This document shows, piece after piece, positions 56,410-64,000 of a stretch of DNA of 64,000 nt. Both the position numbers and the translations under genes were made by a program. Source of the DNA: Kiloniella laminariae DSM 19542 (GTDB lineage Bacteria; Pseudomonadota; Alphaproteobacteria; Kiloniellales; Kiloniellaceae); assembly GCF_000374005.1 (NCBI RefSeq), contig NZ_KB893136.1, positions 1 through 64,000 of the forward strand, read 5' to 3'. Under the pieces are notes generated by a model. The model was given only the letters and a program-made list of their open reading frames with translations. It did no database searches and was not told the origin of the DNA. How positions within the stretch are numbered: position 1 is the stretch's first letter; every line of letters starts with the position of its first letter.

Positions 56410-57402
56410 TTACTTGACCTTCTTTACCAGACAATCCCGTTTGGCAGCCTTGAGCTTGTCACAAAAATCGCTGGCCGCCTGCTTGTCGGGGAAAGGCCCG
56501 GTCTGCAGGCGATAACGCACACCCACGCCGGAAATATCGGCCTTTTCGACAATGGCTTGCTTATCCCCCAGAAGATCAGACAGCTTGCGCTGGATGTTTT
56601 TCCATTCCGTCATTGCATCCGCTTCGGTCTTGAGCGAGGCAAGCTGGAGAACATAATCCCCCGTGGTGGCGCTTTGAACAGATTTTTCCGGGGCAGCCGA
56701 TTCAGTAACGGGCTGGCTTGCTTCTGGCACGGGTGGTGGTGTCAAAACGGATTCAACTTCCTTTGTTCCCTCGACCACAGGTGGCGGTGCCAAAGCCACA
56801 GGCGCTTCTTCCACAGATGTTTCCGGAGGCAGTGCAACAGGATTTTCCGGTATTTCTGCAACAGCTGTTACCTCTCCCCCAGATACGGGAGCCGTTTCGG
56901 CTTCAACCGGAACATCGGGAACAACAGGCGGCATGGGAACTTCAGGAGGCGGTAATAGCTTTTCTACCTGTCCGGAATTTACCTCAGCATCCTCTTCGTT
57001 CAGAACCAGCTTGTCCTGATGAGGTACCGCCATCCCGCCGGGTTCTTCCGGCTTGGTTTTTTCAGGAGTGGTTTCAGCTTCAATCAGCGGGATCGTATTG
57101 GGAACTGTTTGGTCAGGCCCGTTGCTGTCCCCAAGAATGAAAAAGATCCCACCACCTATAAGCGAGACAACAATCAGTCCCAGCCCAACAGGTATCAGCT
57201 TCCGAAACAGACCCTCGCCCGGATCGGAATCAACATCATCTTCCCAATACTCATCATCGGGAAAGCTGTCCGTCTCAAAAGACCGCCCACTATCGTTGCG
57301 ATCGGTCGTCGCCCGCAGGCTTTCTTTTTCACGAATTTTTTCAAACTCGCGAAGGCCGTCATTGGTTCCTCTGGGCGAGTTACCGGAATCATTAAAAGAC
57401 AT
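56410..57402 (-). CDS. SPOR domain-containing membrane protein
   Basis: A 330-residue bitopic protein. The N-terminal cytoplasmic region is acidic; one helix (about 71-91, PVGLGLIVVSLIGGGIFFIL) is followed by a long Pro/Glu/Val-rich periplasmic linker. The C-terminal SPOR domain (about 250-328: DYVLQLASLKTEADAMTEWK and RYRLQTGPFPDKQAASDFC) binds denuded glycan strands at the septum. Its start shares one base with the argS stop (TGATG), so translation is coupled. It probably has a role in cell division or envelope maintenance. Confidence 0.9.
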   Translation of the reverse strand: MSFNDSGNSPRGTNDGLREFEKIREKESLRATTDRNDSGRSFETDSFPDDEYWEDDVDSDPGEGLFRKLIPVGLGLIVVSLIGGGIFFILGDSNGPDQTVPNTIPLIEAETTPEKTKPEEPGGMAVPHQDKLVLNEEDAEVNSGQVEKLLPPPEVPMPPVVPDVPVEAETAPVSGGEVTAVAEIPENPVALPPETSVEEAPVALAPPPVVEGTKEVESVLTPPPVPEASQPVTESAAPEKSVQSATTGDYVLQLASLKTEADAMTEWKNIQRKLSDLLGDKQAIVEKADISGVGVRYRLQTGPFPDKQAASDFCDKLKAAKRDCLVKKVK

Positions 57403-59156
57403 CAGCGCATTTCCTCAACAGGTTCAATGCCAAATACATCAAGTCCCGATGCAATCACCAGAGCCGTCGCCTTAACCAGAGCCATTCTGGCCTCAGTCAA
57501 AGCAGGATTATCAACCAGGATAAACCGCAAGCTTGCATCATCTTTACCTTTGGTCCAGAGGCCGTGCAGTTCTCCGGCCAACTCATAAAGATAAAAGGCG
57601 ATGCGGTGAGGCTCATGAGCTTCACCCGCGCTCTCAAGCAGACGCGGCCATTCACATAACTTGCGAACCAGCGCCAGTTCGCCTTCACTGTTCAGCAAGG
57701 AGCAATCAAGTTCGGCCAGTGTTTCTTGCGTCAGGTCCAGTGCCGGGATTTCCAACTTCGCGTTCTTTAACACAGAACAGGCCCGCGCATGTGCGTACTG
57801 GACATAGAACACAGGGTTGTCACGGCTCTGCTCCAGCACCTTAACCAGGTCGAAATCAAGAGAGGCATCATTTTTGCGGGTCAGCATGATAAAGCGGACA
57901 ACATCTTTACCAACTTCGTCAATTACATCCCGCAGGGTCACAAAATTTCCCGAACGCTTGGACATCCGGACCATTTCGCCATCCCGCAACAGATTGACCA
58001 GCTGACAGACTTTGACATCAAGAGACCCCTGCCCTTCGGTCAAAGCTGTGACCGCCGCCTGCATCCGCTTGATATAGCCGCCATGATCCGCGCCCCAGAC
58101 GTTGATCATGGTTTTGAACCCGCGGCGATATTTATCAAGATGATATGCCATGTCCCCTGCAAAATAGGTCCAGCTGCCATCCGATTTCTGGATCGGACGA
58201 TCGACATCGTCGCCAAAGTCGGTTGAACGGAACAGCGTCTGGGGACGAGGCTCCCAATCATCTGGCGTTTTGCCTTTTGGTGGCTCCAGAACACCCGTAT
58301 AGACCAGATTGTGTTCCTTCAGGAATTTGGCAACTTCCTCAACGCCTCCGGCCTCGACCAGTTCCCGCTCGGAAGAATAGAGATCCATCACAACACCCAG
58401 CGCGGCCAGGTCCGTCTTGATCAGATCGATCAACTGGGCAATGGCAAACTTTCTGACTTCCGGCAACCAGGCACTCTCTTCCTTGCCCAGCCACTTGTCT
58501 CCGTCACGGGCAACCAGTGCCTTGCCAACATCAATCAGATATTCTCCCGGATAAAATCCAGCCGGGATTTCTCCAATATCCTCACCAAGTGCCTCGCGGT
58601 ATCTGAGATAGGCAGATCCAGCCAGAACATTAACCTGATTACCGGCATCATTGATGTAATATTCCCGGCAGACATCATAGCCAACTTTGGCCAGCAAGGA
58701 TGCCAGGGCATCACCAACAATAGCGCCACGGGCATGCCCGACAGTCAGAGGACCTGTCGGATTTGCCGAGACATACTCAACATTGACCCGTTCTCCCTGC
58801 CCCATATCAGAGTTACCATAGGCAAGCCCCGCTTTGAGGATGGTGCCAATCTGCTCCAGCCAGAGTTTTTCCTCCAGACGCAGGTTGATAAAGCCGGGTC
58901 CCGCAATATCGACAGAATTTACAACATCAAGACGCTCCAGACGTGCAGCCAGAAGAGCGGCAAGGTCCCGAGGTTTCATCGCAGCAGGTTTGGCCAAAAC
59001 CATCGCAGCATTGGTCGAGATATCTCCATGAGAAGAATCTCGTGGCGGCTCGGCAGAAACCCGGGAAAAGTCCAGGCCAGCAGGAATTTCACCGGAAACA
59101 GCCATCTCTTCAAGCTGCGCTACAATTTTATTTCTCAGGTCTTTGAAAACGTTCAT
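57402..59156 (-). CDS. argS: Arginine-tRNA ligase
   Basis: A 584-residue class I synthetase. The N-terminal Add-1 domain is followed by the [19 protein letters not shown] catalytic motif (the HIGH equivalent is VGHA). [11 protein letters not shown] motif (KMSK equivalent) lies near residue 390, and a C-terminal anticodon-binding helical domain contains [12 protein letters not shown]. Length is normal. It overlaps dgt by 4 bases and the SPOR gene by one, a tight operon. Confidence 0.97.
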   Translation of the reverse strand: MNVFKDLRNKIVAQLEEMAVSGEIPAGLDFSRVSAEPPRDSSHGDISTNAAMVLAKPAAMKPRDLAALLAARLERLDVVNSVDIAGPGFINLRLEEKLWLEQIGTILKAGLAYGNSDMGQGERVNVEYVSANPTGPLTVGHARGAIVGDALASLLAKVGYDVCREYYINDAGNQVNVLAGSAYLRYREALGEDIGEIPAGFYPGEYLIDVGKALVARDGDKWLGKEESAWLPEVRKFAIAQLIDLIKTDLAALGVVMDLYSSERELVEAGGVEEVAKFLKEHNLVYTGVLEPPKGKTPDDWEPRPQTLFRSTDFGDDVDRPIQKSDGSWTYFAGDMAYHLDKYRRGFKTMINVWGADHGGYIKRMQAAVTALTEGQGSLDVKVCQLVNLLRDGEMVRMSKRSGNFVTLRDVIDEVGKDVVRFIMLTRKNDASLDFDLVKVLEQSRDNPVFYVQYAHARACSVLKNAKLEIPALDLTQETLAELDCSLLNSEGELALVRKLCEWPRLLESAGEAHEPHRIAFYLYELAGELHGLWTKGKDDASLRFILVDNPALTEARMALVKATALVIASGLDVFGIEPVEEMR

Positions 59157-60340
59157 TTTATCTCAAAATCCAGATTAAAAATCTGTCTGTGTTGTTCAAA
59201 AGCATAGCGGTCAGTCATACCAGCGATGTAATCCGCGATCAAACGTGCGCTGCGTTTTGTCAATTTCGTTCCAGCTTCCAGACGCCAATAGTCAGGAAGC
59301 CCCTCTGGGTGCTCTGAATAATGTGAAAAGAGGTTTCTCACAACCTGCTTTACACGTTCGCGCATCTCTTTGACTTTTTCATGGCGGTACATACGCCCGA
59401 ATAAAAAAATCCTTAGCTCTTTTTCAGCAAGTTTGAACTGATCGGAAAAAGCCACCAGGGCCTGGGGCTGAGCCCGGACTTCGGCAGCAGATTGTGGTCT
59501 TGCCTGCTTCAATCGTTGCCTGGTTTCCGCCAGCACATCACTGATCATATGATCAACAAGACGCCTGACCGCTTCATGAACCAGACTTTCCTGCCCCACA
59601 TTCGGATAACGCTGTTCAACTTCGCGAAAGATATTACCAACAACCGGTAAATCCAACAAATCTCCAACCTTAAAGAGACCAGCCCTGATCCCGTCATCAA
59701 TATCGTGATTGTTATAGGCGATATCATCCGAGATTGCGGCGATCTGTGCTTCCAGCCCGGCAAAGGATGCCAATTCCAGATCAACTGCGTTTTTACAATA
59801 CTTTCGCATGCTTTCCGGAACAACTGGCTCTTTACTCAAAGGCCCTGCTACAGGACCGTTGTGTTTGGCAATTCCTTCCAGACTTTCCCAGGAAAGGTTC
59901 AGACCATTAAAGTCTGCATAGCGCCGCTCCAGCTGTGTGACCACCCGGAAAGTTTGTTCGTTGTGATCAAAACCGTCGAAAGGCAGCATCATCTCATGCA
60001 GGGCATCTTCGCCAGCATGTCCGAAAGGCGTGTGACCCAGATCATGTGCCAAAGCTATCGTCTCGGCCAAATCTTCGTTTACCCCAAGCGTTCTGCTCAG
60101 GCTCCGGGCGATCTGTGCCACCTCAAGGGAATGGGTCAGACGGGTTCTGAAGTGATCACCTTCATGATAGACAAAAACCTGGGTTTTGTATTGAAGTCGT
60201 CGAAAAGCCACCGAATGAATAATGCGATCCCGGTCTCTTTGAAATGCCGTACGGTTTTTGCTCTCCGGCTCCTTGAGAAGACGGCCTCTTGAGTTTTCCG
60301 GAAAGGAGGCATAAGGCCTGATCGAATCGCTGTTTTGCAT
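59153..60340 (-). CDS. dgt: Deoxyguanosinetriphosphate triphosphohydrolase-like protein
   Basis: A 395-residue HD-domain enzyme that hydrolyses dNTPs to nucleoside and triphosphate. The start is taken at ATG 60340; two codons upstream is a TTG in frame. The motifs are [19 protein letters not shown], the [20 protein letters not shown] motif and the [19 protein letters not shown] segment. It is divergent from erpA, 285 bases away, and its stop overlaps argS. This erpA-dgt-argS order is standard in Alphaproteobacteria. Confidence 0.95.
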   Translation of the reverse strand: MQNSDSIRPYASFPENSRGRLLKEPESKNRTAFQRDRDRIIHSVAFRRLQYKTQVFVYHEGDHFRTRLTHSLEVAQIARSLSRTLGVNEDLAETIALAHDLGHTPFGHAGEDALHEMMLPFDGFDHNEQTFRVVTQLERRYADFNGLNLSWESLEGIAKHNGPVAGPLSKEPVVPESMRKYCKNAVDLELASFAGLEAQIAAISDDIAYNNHDIDDGIRAGLFKVGDLLDLPVVGNIFREVEQRYPNVGQESLVHEAVRRLVDHMISDVLAETRQRLKQARPQSAAEVRAQPQALVAFSDQFKLAEKELRIFLFGRMYRHEKVKEMRERVKQVVRNLFSHYSEHPEGLPDYWRLEAGTKLTKRSARLIADYIAGMTDRYAFEQHRQIFNLDFEIK

Positions 60341-60461
60341 CGGCAAAGACTAGCGGTCTGCGTAACTTAGTCAAAGGGATTTCTATCTGAAACATACCCT
60401 GAAGTTCTCCTGTTGGAGGCCTCCTTGCCACGGGCTTTCGTCAAGACTTCACTCTCAAGGA

Positions 60462-60489
60462 TTGACAGTCCCTGAAAGCGGCTTACATA
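60462..60489 (+). promoter_or_regulatory. Possible promoter in the dgt/erpA divergent region
   Basis: TTGACA at 60462-60467 and TACATA at 60484-60489 are spaced by 16 bases, resembling a sigma-70 promoter directed toward erpA, 137 bases away. No iron-regulator site was recognised. Confidence 0.35.
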
Positions 60490-60625
60490 AGTACAGATAA
60501 TACCCGAGTTTTGTCAGGGGTCTCTGGTCGGATTTAACCATCTGTGAATAACGGTTTTCATGATCAGTCTGCACGATTAAGATAGACCCCAGATTAACAG
60601 CGCCTCATAGGTCGATGGAGCAAGT

Positions 60626-60973
60626 ATGAGTACAGAAGAACAATCTCCCTTTATCTCTCTCTCATCCAGTGCCGCCAAACGTGTCGCCTGGCTGGCAGAG
60701 CAGGAAGGCAATCCGGGACTGATGCTGCGCATTACCGTCTCGGGTGGTGGGTGCTCGGGTTTCCAGTACGGCTTCTCTTTTGACAGCACAGTCAATGACG
60801 ACGATCTGACCTTCGCAACCGACGGCACCTCCGCCGTTATTGACCAGATGTCCCTCGACCTGCTCAATGGCTCAGAAATCGATTTTGTCGAGGATCTGAT
60901 GGGTTCCTCTTTTAGGATTACCAACCCCAATGCCACAGCATCCTGTGGTTGCGGCACATCCTTCGCCATCTGA
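60626..60973 (+). CDS. erpA: Iron-sulfur cluster insertion protein ErpA
   Basis: A 115-residue A-type carrier (HesB/IscA family). The three cluster-binding cysteines are Cys43 in GGGCSGFQYGF and Cys107 and Cys109 in SCGCGTSFAI. The N-terminal ISLSSSAAKRVAWLAEQEG and DFVEDLMGSSFRITNPNAT match the ErpA branch. It transfers Fe-S clusters to apoproteins, with IlvD among plausible local clients and SDH/complex I elsewhere. xthA follows after 56 bases. Confidence 0.94.
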   Translation: MSTEEQSPFISLSSSAAKRVAWLAEQEGNPGLMLRITVSGGGCSGFQYGFSFDSTVNDDDLTFATDGTSAVIDQMSLDLLNGSEIDFVEDLMGSSFRITNPNATASCGCGTSFAI

Positions 60974-61029
60974 TAGAAAAACGTCCTGTAAGTTCAACAC
61001 CAGCCCCGACTGCGGAGTTTCTGAGCCCC

Positions 61030-61833
61030 ATGATCAAGATCGCAACCTGGAATGTAAACTCCATCAACAAGCGCCTGCCGAACGTACTTGAATGGATCCG
61101 GGAAGCATCACCTCATGTCCTGTTGCTGCAGGAACTCAAAACCGTCGCAGAAAAATTTCCCTATCTTGAGTTTGAAGAACTTGGGTACCACGTCGAGGTT
61201 GTCGGCCAAAAAAGTTACAATGGTGTTGCCCTGATCTCCAAAGCCCCCATAACCGATGTACTTCGCGAATTGCCCGGGGATAGTGAGGATGATCATGCCC
61301 GTTATGTCGAGGGAACCACCTTTGGCTTGCGCGTTGCCTCGATTTACCTGCCCAACGGCAACAACAATTACAACAAGACAGACTCGGTTAAATTCCCCTA
61401 CAAACTCAAATGGATGGAGCGCCTCAACGCGCATGCGGCGGCATTACTTAAAACAGAACAACCGACTGTTCTCGCCGGGGACTTCAACCTGATCCCGACC
61501 GATGACGATGTGTTTGATCCTCGCCGTTTTGATGGCAGCGCCCATACACATGCGGCTTCACGCAATCGGTACCGGGCGCTTGAACATCTTGGATACAACG
61601 AAGCCTGGCGCAGCCTGAACAATGAAGCCCATGTTTACAGTTACTGGGACTATCAGAAAGAAGCTTACCAGCATAATAACGGCATCCGTATTGATCTGAT
61701 GATGCTCTCCCCCCAGGCTGCTGACTTGCTGATGGCTTCAGCAATTGACAAAGCCCCCCGGGGGAAAGAGTCTCCCTCGGATCATACACCGGTTTATTGC
61801 GAGTTCGACATTCCTCAAAAAGCTGCAGCGTGA
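61030..61833 (+). CDS. xthA: Exodeoxyribonuclease III
   Basis: A 267-residue Mg-dependent AP endonuclease and 3'-exonuclease of base-excision repair. I take ATG 61030 (MIKIATWNVNSINKRLPNVL) as start; the open frame upstream is unrelated. The motifs are LLLQELKT (metal Glu), YNGVALISK, the VLAGDFNLIPTDDDV catalytic Asp/Asn region and SDHTPVYCEF with the catalytic His. It sits 8 bases before the rhomboid gene. Confidence 0.95.
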   Translation: MIKIATWNVNSINKRLPNVLEWIREASPHVLLLQELKTVAEKFPYLEFEELGYHVEVVGQKSYNGVALISKAPITDVLRELPGDSEDDHARYVEGTTFGLRVASIYLPNGNNNYNKTDSVKFPYKLKWMERLNAHAAALLKTEQPTVLAGDFNLIPTDDDVFDPRRFDGSAHTHAASRNRYRALEHLGYNEAWRSLNNEAHVYSYWDYQKEAYQHNNGIRIDLMMLSPQAADLLMASAIDKAPRGKESPSDHTPVYCEFDIPQKAAA

Positions 61834-61841
61834 GATAGGGG

Positions 61842-62579
61842 ATGTTTATCCCGCTTTTTGACAATCTTCCCCGCATACTGATTGAGAAACCCTGGATTAA
61901 CTGGGCGGGTATCACCCTTTGTGTTCTTGTTTTTGCCCTGGAATTTTTCCTGCCGGAAGAGATCATGAGTCAGATGATCTTTGCCTTGGGCATAATTCCT
62001 GATGTTCTTGTGGGCAACGCCGAACGCGCAGATGCCATCAACTGGGTTTCACCCTACCTCAATCTTGTGACCTACAACTTTCTCCATGCCGATTTTATGC
62101 ACCTAGCCGGAAACATGATTTTCCTTTGGGTCTTCGGAGATAACGTCGAAGACGCCATGGGACATCGAAGGTATTTTCTTTTTCTGGCTGCCTGCGGTGC
62201 TGCTGCCGGCCTGGGGCAGGCCATCCTCTCCCCGGGCTCCCAATTGCCAATCATTGGTGCCAGTGGTGCAATTTCGGGTATTCTGGGGGCTTATCTGTTA
62301 CAATACCCTCGTGCCAAGGTTCTTGTGCCGATCTTTACGATACCCGTATTCGTTCGCGCCTACCTTTTGTTGATCTTCTGGATTGGATTTCAGATTGTGT
62401 CTGCCCTGATCGCGGTGGAGAACCATGAAACAGGTGTCGCCTGGTGGGCTCATATTATTGGCTTTTTCAGTGGCATGGCCCTGCTTCCTCTTTTCAGACA
62501 CAGCAGTTTGCCTCTGCTCAGCCCCGAGGAACTCCCCCGCGGGTTAAGTATAAGAAAAACCGGATACGACCAGAAATAA
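61842..62579 (+). CDS. Rhomboid family intramembrane serine protease
   Basis: A 245-residue polytopic membrane protease. After two helices the family's HADFMHLAGNMIFLWVFGDNVE segment is seen (HxxxxHxxxN). The catalytic Ser is in GASGAISGILGAYL at about residue 141, and the His near 204 is in WWAHIIGFFSGM. The order and spacing are those of functional rhomboids. The substrate is unknown. It is the last gene of the erpA-xthA run. Confidence 0.93.
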   Translation: MFIPLFDNLPRILIEKPWINWAGITLCVLVFALEFFLPEEIMSQMIFALGIIPDVLVGNAERADAINWVSPYLNLVTYNFLHADFMHLAGNMIFLWVFGDNVEDAMGHRRYFLFLAACGAAAGLGQAILSPGSQLPIIGASGAISGILGAYLLQYPRAKVLVPIFTIPVFVRAYLLLIFWIGFQIVSALIAVENHETGVAWWAHIIGFFSGMALLPLFRHSSLPLLSPEELPRGLSIRKTGYDQK

Positions 62580-62731
62580 TTCTGTATCTGTGTCATTCGG
62601 CATAAGACAAAGATAAGGGATGCAAATTTTATCGCTATTTTGTGAAATAACCATGGACGTATAGCGATGGATTTCCTAATTATCTTACAACAACCATAAA
62701 TTCATCTACGACGTAACGTTAGGATAAAACC

Positions 62732-64000
62732 GTGCCAGAGTATCGTTCCAGAACCTCCACACATGGCCGTAACATGGCAGGTGCCCGTGGCCTGTGGCGC
62801 GCAACCGGCATGCAGGATGATGATTTTGGCAAGCCGATCATCGCTATTGCCAACTCCTTCACCCAGTTCGTCCCCGGACATGTCCACCTCAAAGATCTGG
62901 GTGGACTGGTCGCTGAAGAGATCCAAAAAGCTGGTGGTGTAGCCAAAGAATTCAACACCATTGCAGTTGATGACGGTATTGCCATGGGACATGACGGCAT
63001 GCTCTATAGCCTGCCGTCGCGTGAAGTGATCGCCGATGCCGTGGAGTACATGTGTAACGCGCACTGCGCTGATGCGGTGGTTTGTATTTCCAACTGTGAC
63101 AAGATCACCCCCGGTATGTTGATGGCTGCCATGCGCCTGAATATCCCGGCGATCTTTGTCTCAGGCGGACCAATGGAAGCTGGAAAAATTATCCTCAACG
63201 ACAAGGAGCGCAAGCTCGACCTTGTCGATGCCATGGTTGATGCAGCCGACCCCAATGTCAGTGATGAAGATGTAGCCGCTATCGAACGGTCAGCCTGCCC
63301 GACCTGCGGCTCCTGTTCAGGCATGTTCACCGCCAATTCCATGAACTGCCTCAGCGAGGCCATGGGTCTGTCCCTTCCAGGCAATGGCTCTTTGCTCGCA
63401 ACACACAAGCTGCGTGGCGAGCTTTTCAAAGAAGCTGGCCGACGGATTGTCGACATCACCAAACGTTATTACGAACAAGGCGATGAAAGCGTTCTTCCTC
63501 GCGGAATTGCCACCTTCGAGACTTACCAGAATGCCATGGTGCTGGATATTGCCATGGGCGGCTCAACCAATACAATCCTGCACATCCTGGCCATGGCACA
63601 GGAAGGCGGTGTCGACTTCAAGATGTCCGATATCGACAACCTGTCCCGCAAGGTTCCCCAGTTGGCAAAGGTTGCTCCATCAACTGCCAAGTACCATATG
63701 GAAGACGTCCATCGCGCTGGTGGAATTATGGGCCTTCTCGGTGAACTGGACCGGCTTGGGCTGATCCATCGGGACCGTCCAACCGTTCATGAGAAAACCC
63801 TGGGCCAGGCCATCGACAAGTGGGACATCGTCAAGACCAACGACCCAAAAACAAAAACCTTCTATTCTGCTGCTCCCGGCGGCGTCAGAACGACCCAGGC
63901 CTTCAGTCAGGACAGATATTATTCCTCGCTTGATGATGACCGCGCCAACGGCTGCATCCGCAGCGGTGAACACGCTTTCAGTCAGGAAGGTGGTCTTGCT
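62732..64000 (+). CDS. ilvD: Dihydroxy-acid dehydratase (5' part, runs off the right edge)
   Basis: The Fe-S enzyme dehydrates dihydroxy acids in valine, leucine, isoleucine and pantothenate synthesis. The frame from GTG 62732 ([20 protein letters not shown]) continues through the window end without a stop, 423 codons, about two-thirds of the usual length. AGGAT lies six bases before the GTG. It includes [38 protein letters not shown] and [11 protein letters not shown]. The cluster-binding [12 protein letters not shown] (as [13 protein letters not shown]) and [18 protein letters not shown] follow. Closely matches the E. coli-type IlvD. Confidence 0.97.
   Translation, partial: MPEYRSRTSTHGRNMAGARGLWRATGMQDDDFGKPIIAIANSFTQFVPGHVHLKDLGGLVAEEIQKAGGVAKEFNTIAVDDGIAMGHDGMLYSLPSREVIADAVEYMCNAHCADAVVCISNCDKITPGMLMAAMRLNIPAIFVSGGPMEAGKIILNDKERKLDLVDAMVDAADPNVSDEDVAAIERSACPTCGSCSGMFTANSMNCLSEAMGLSLPGNGSLLATHKLRGELFKEAGRRIVDITKRYYEQGDESVLPRGIATFETYQNAMVLDIAMGGSTNTILHILAMAQEGGVDFKMSDIDNLSRKVPQLAKVAPSTAKYHMEDVHRAGGIMGLLGELDRLGLIHRDRPTVHEKTLGQAIDKWDIVKTNDPKTKTFYSAAPGGVRTTQAFSQDRYYSSLDDDRANGCIRSGEHAFSQEGGLA

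Noticed and set aside
60949-61029. Upstream extension of xthA overlapping the end of erpA
   Set aside because: ExoIII proteins begin with the MIKIATWNVNS-type sequence at 61030; the upstream residues have no similarity.

Overview
The window is a bacterial chromosome segment. The gene content points to an alphaproteobacterium of middling G+C, probably a marine member of the Rhodospirillales/Kiloniellales/Sneathiellales area. The evidence is an HTH regulator of the PraR/PhrR type, a DUF3126 protein, SdhE, an ErpA/Dgt divergent pair, the argS-SPOR-nagZ-scpAB-tatABC-serS-surE-pcm-nlpD gene order, and a yajC-secD-secF cluster followed by homologues of the complex I assembly factors NDUFAF3 and NDUFAF6. 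The genus cannot be fixed from the sequence alone. No phage, transposase, integrase, CRISPR array or rRNA operon was seen.

Left part (1-14.2 kb): the end of a peptide-type ABC importer operon (permease start plus Tat-exported binding protein), two poorly characterised proteins, the XRE regulator, a 41-residue membrane protein read directly from the DNA, a phosphotransferase-fold protein, a FrnE-like DsbA oxidoreductase, a metallophosphoesterase, and DNA repair (mfd, recG) with the succinate dehydrogenase assembly factor sdhE.

Accessory part (14.2-29.7 kb): a 2,543-residue type I-secreted surface protein with two von Willebrand A domains and C-terminal RTX repeats, behind a 0.8-kb AT-rich upstream region; a tandem-duplicated DUF502 membrane protein; two tRNA-Leu genes; a DksA/TraR-type zinc-finger protein; an unfamiliar DUF4238-like gene bracketed by imperfect direct repeats; small alphaproteobacterial proteins; a LytM peptidase with an MTA/SAH nucleosidase; and two identical tRNA-Lys genes.

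Housekeeping part (29.7-64 kb): coaD, gyrA, an ElaA-like acetyltransferase, divergent ssb/uvrA with candidate LexA boxes between them, a class III nucleotide cyclase, trmFO, and Sec export (yajC, secD, secF) linked to respiratory assembly factors. Next comes a long minus-strand run from dgt to nlpD covering dNTP hydrolysis, arginyl- and seryl-tRNA synthesis, peptidoglycan recycling, chromosome condensation (scpAB), Tat export and protein/nucleotide damage control. The right end carries erpA, xthA, a rhomboid protease and the start of ilvD, which runs off the window.

The points most worth a second look are the giant adhesin with candidate LapG-type TAAG sites, the double DUF502 protein, the repeat-flanked DUF4238-like gene, the Sec/complex I assembly neighbourhood, the cyclase lacking the usual substrate lysine, and the unannotated 41-residue membrane protein.
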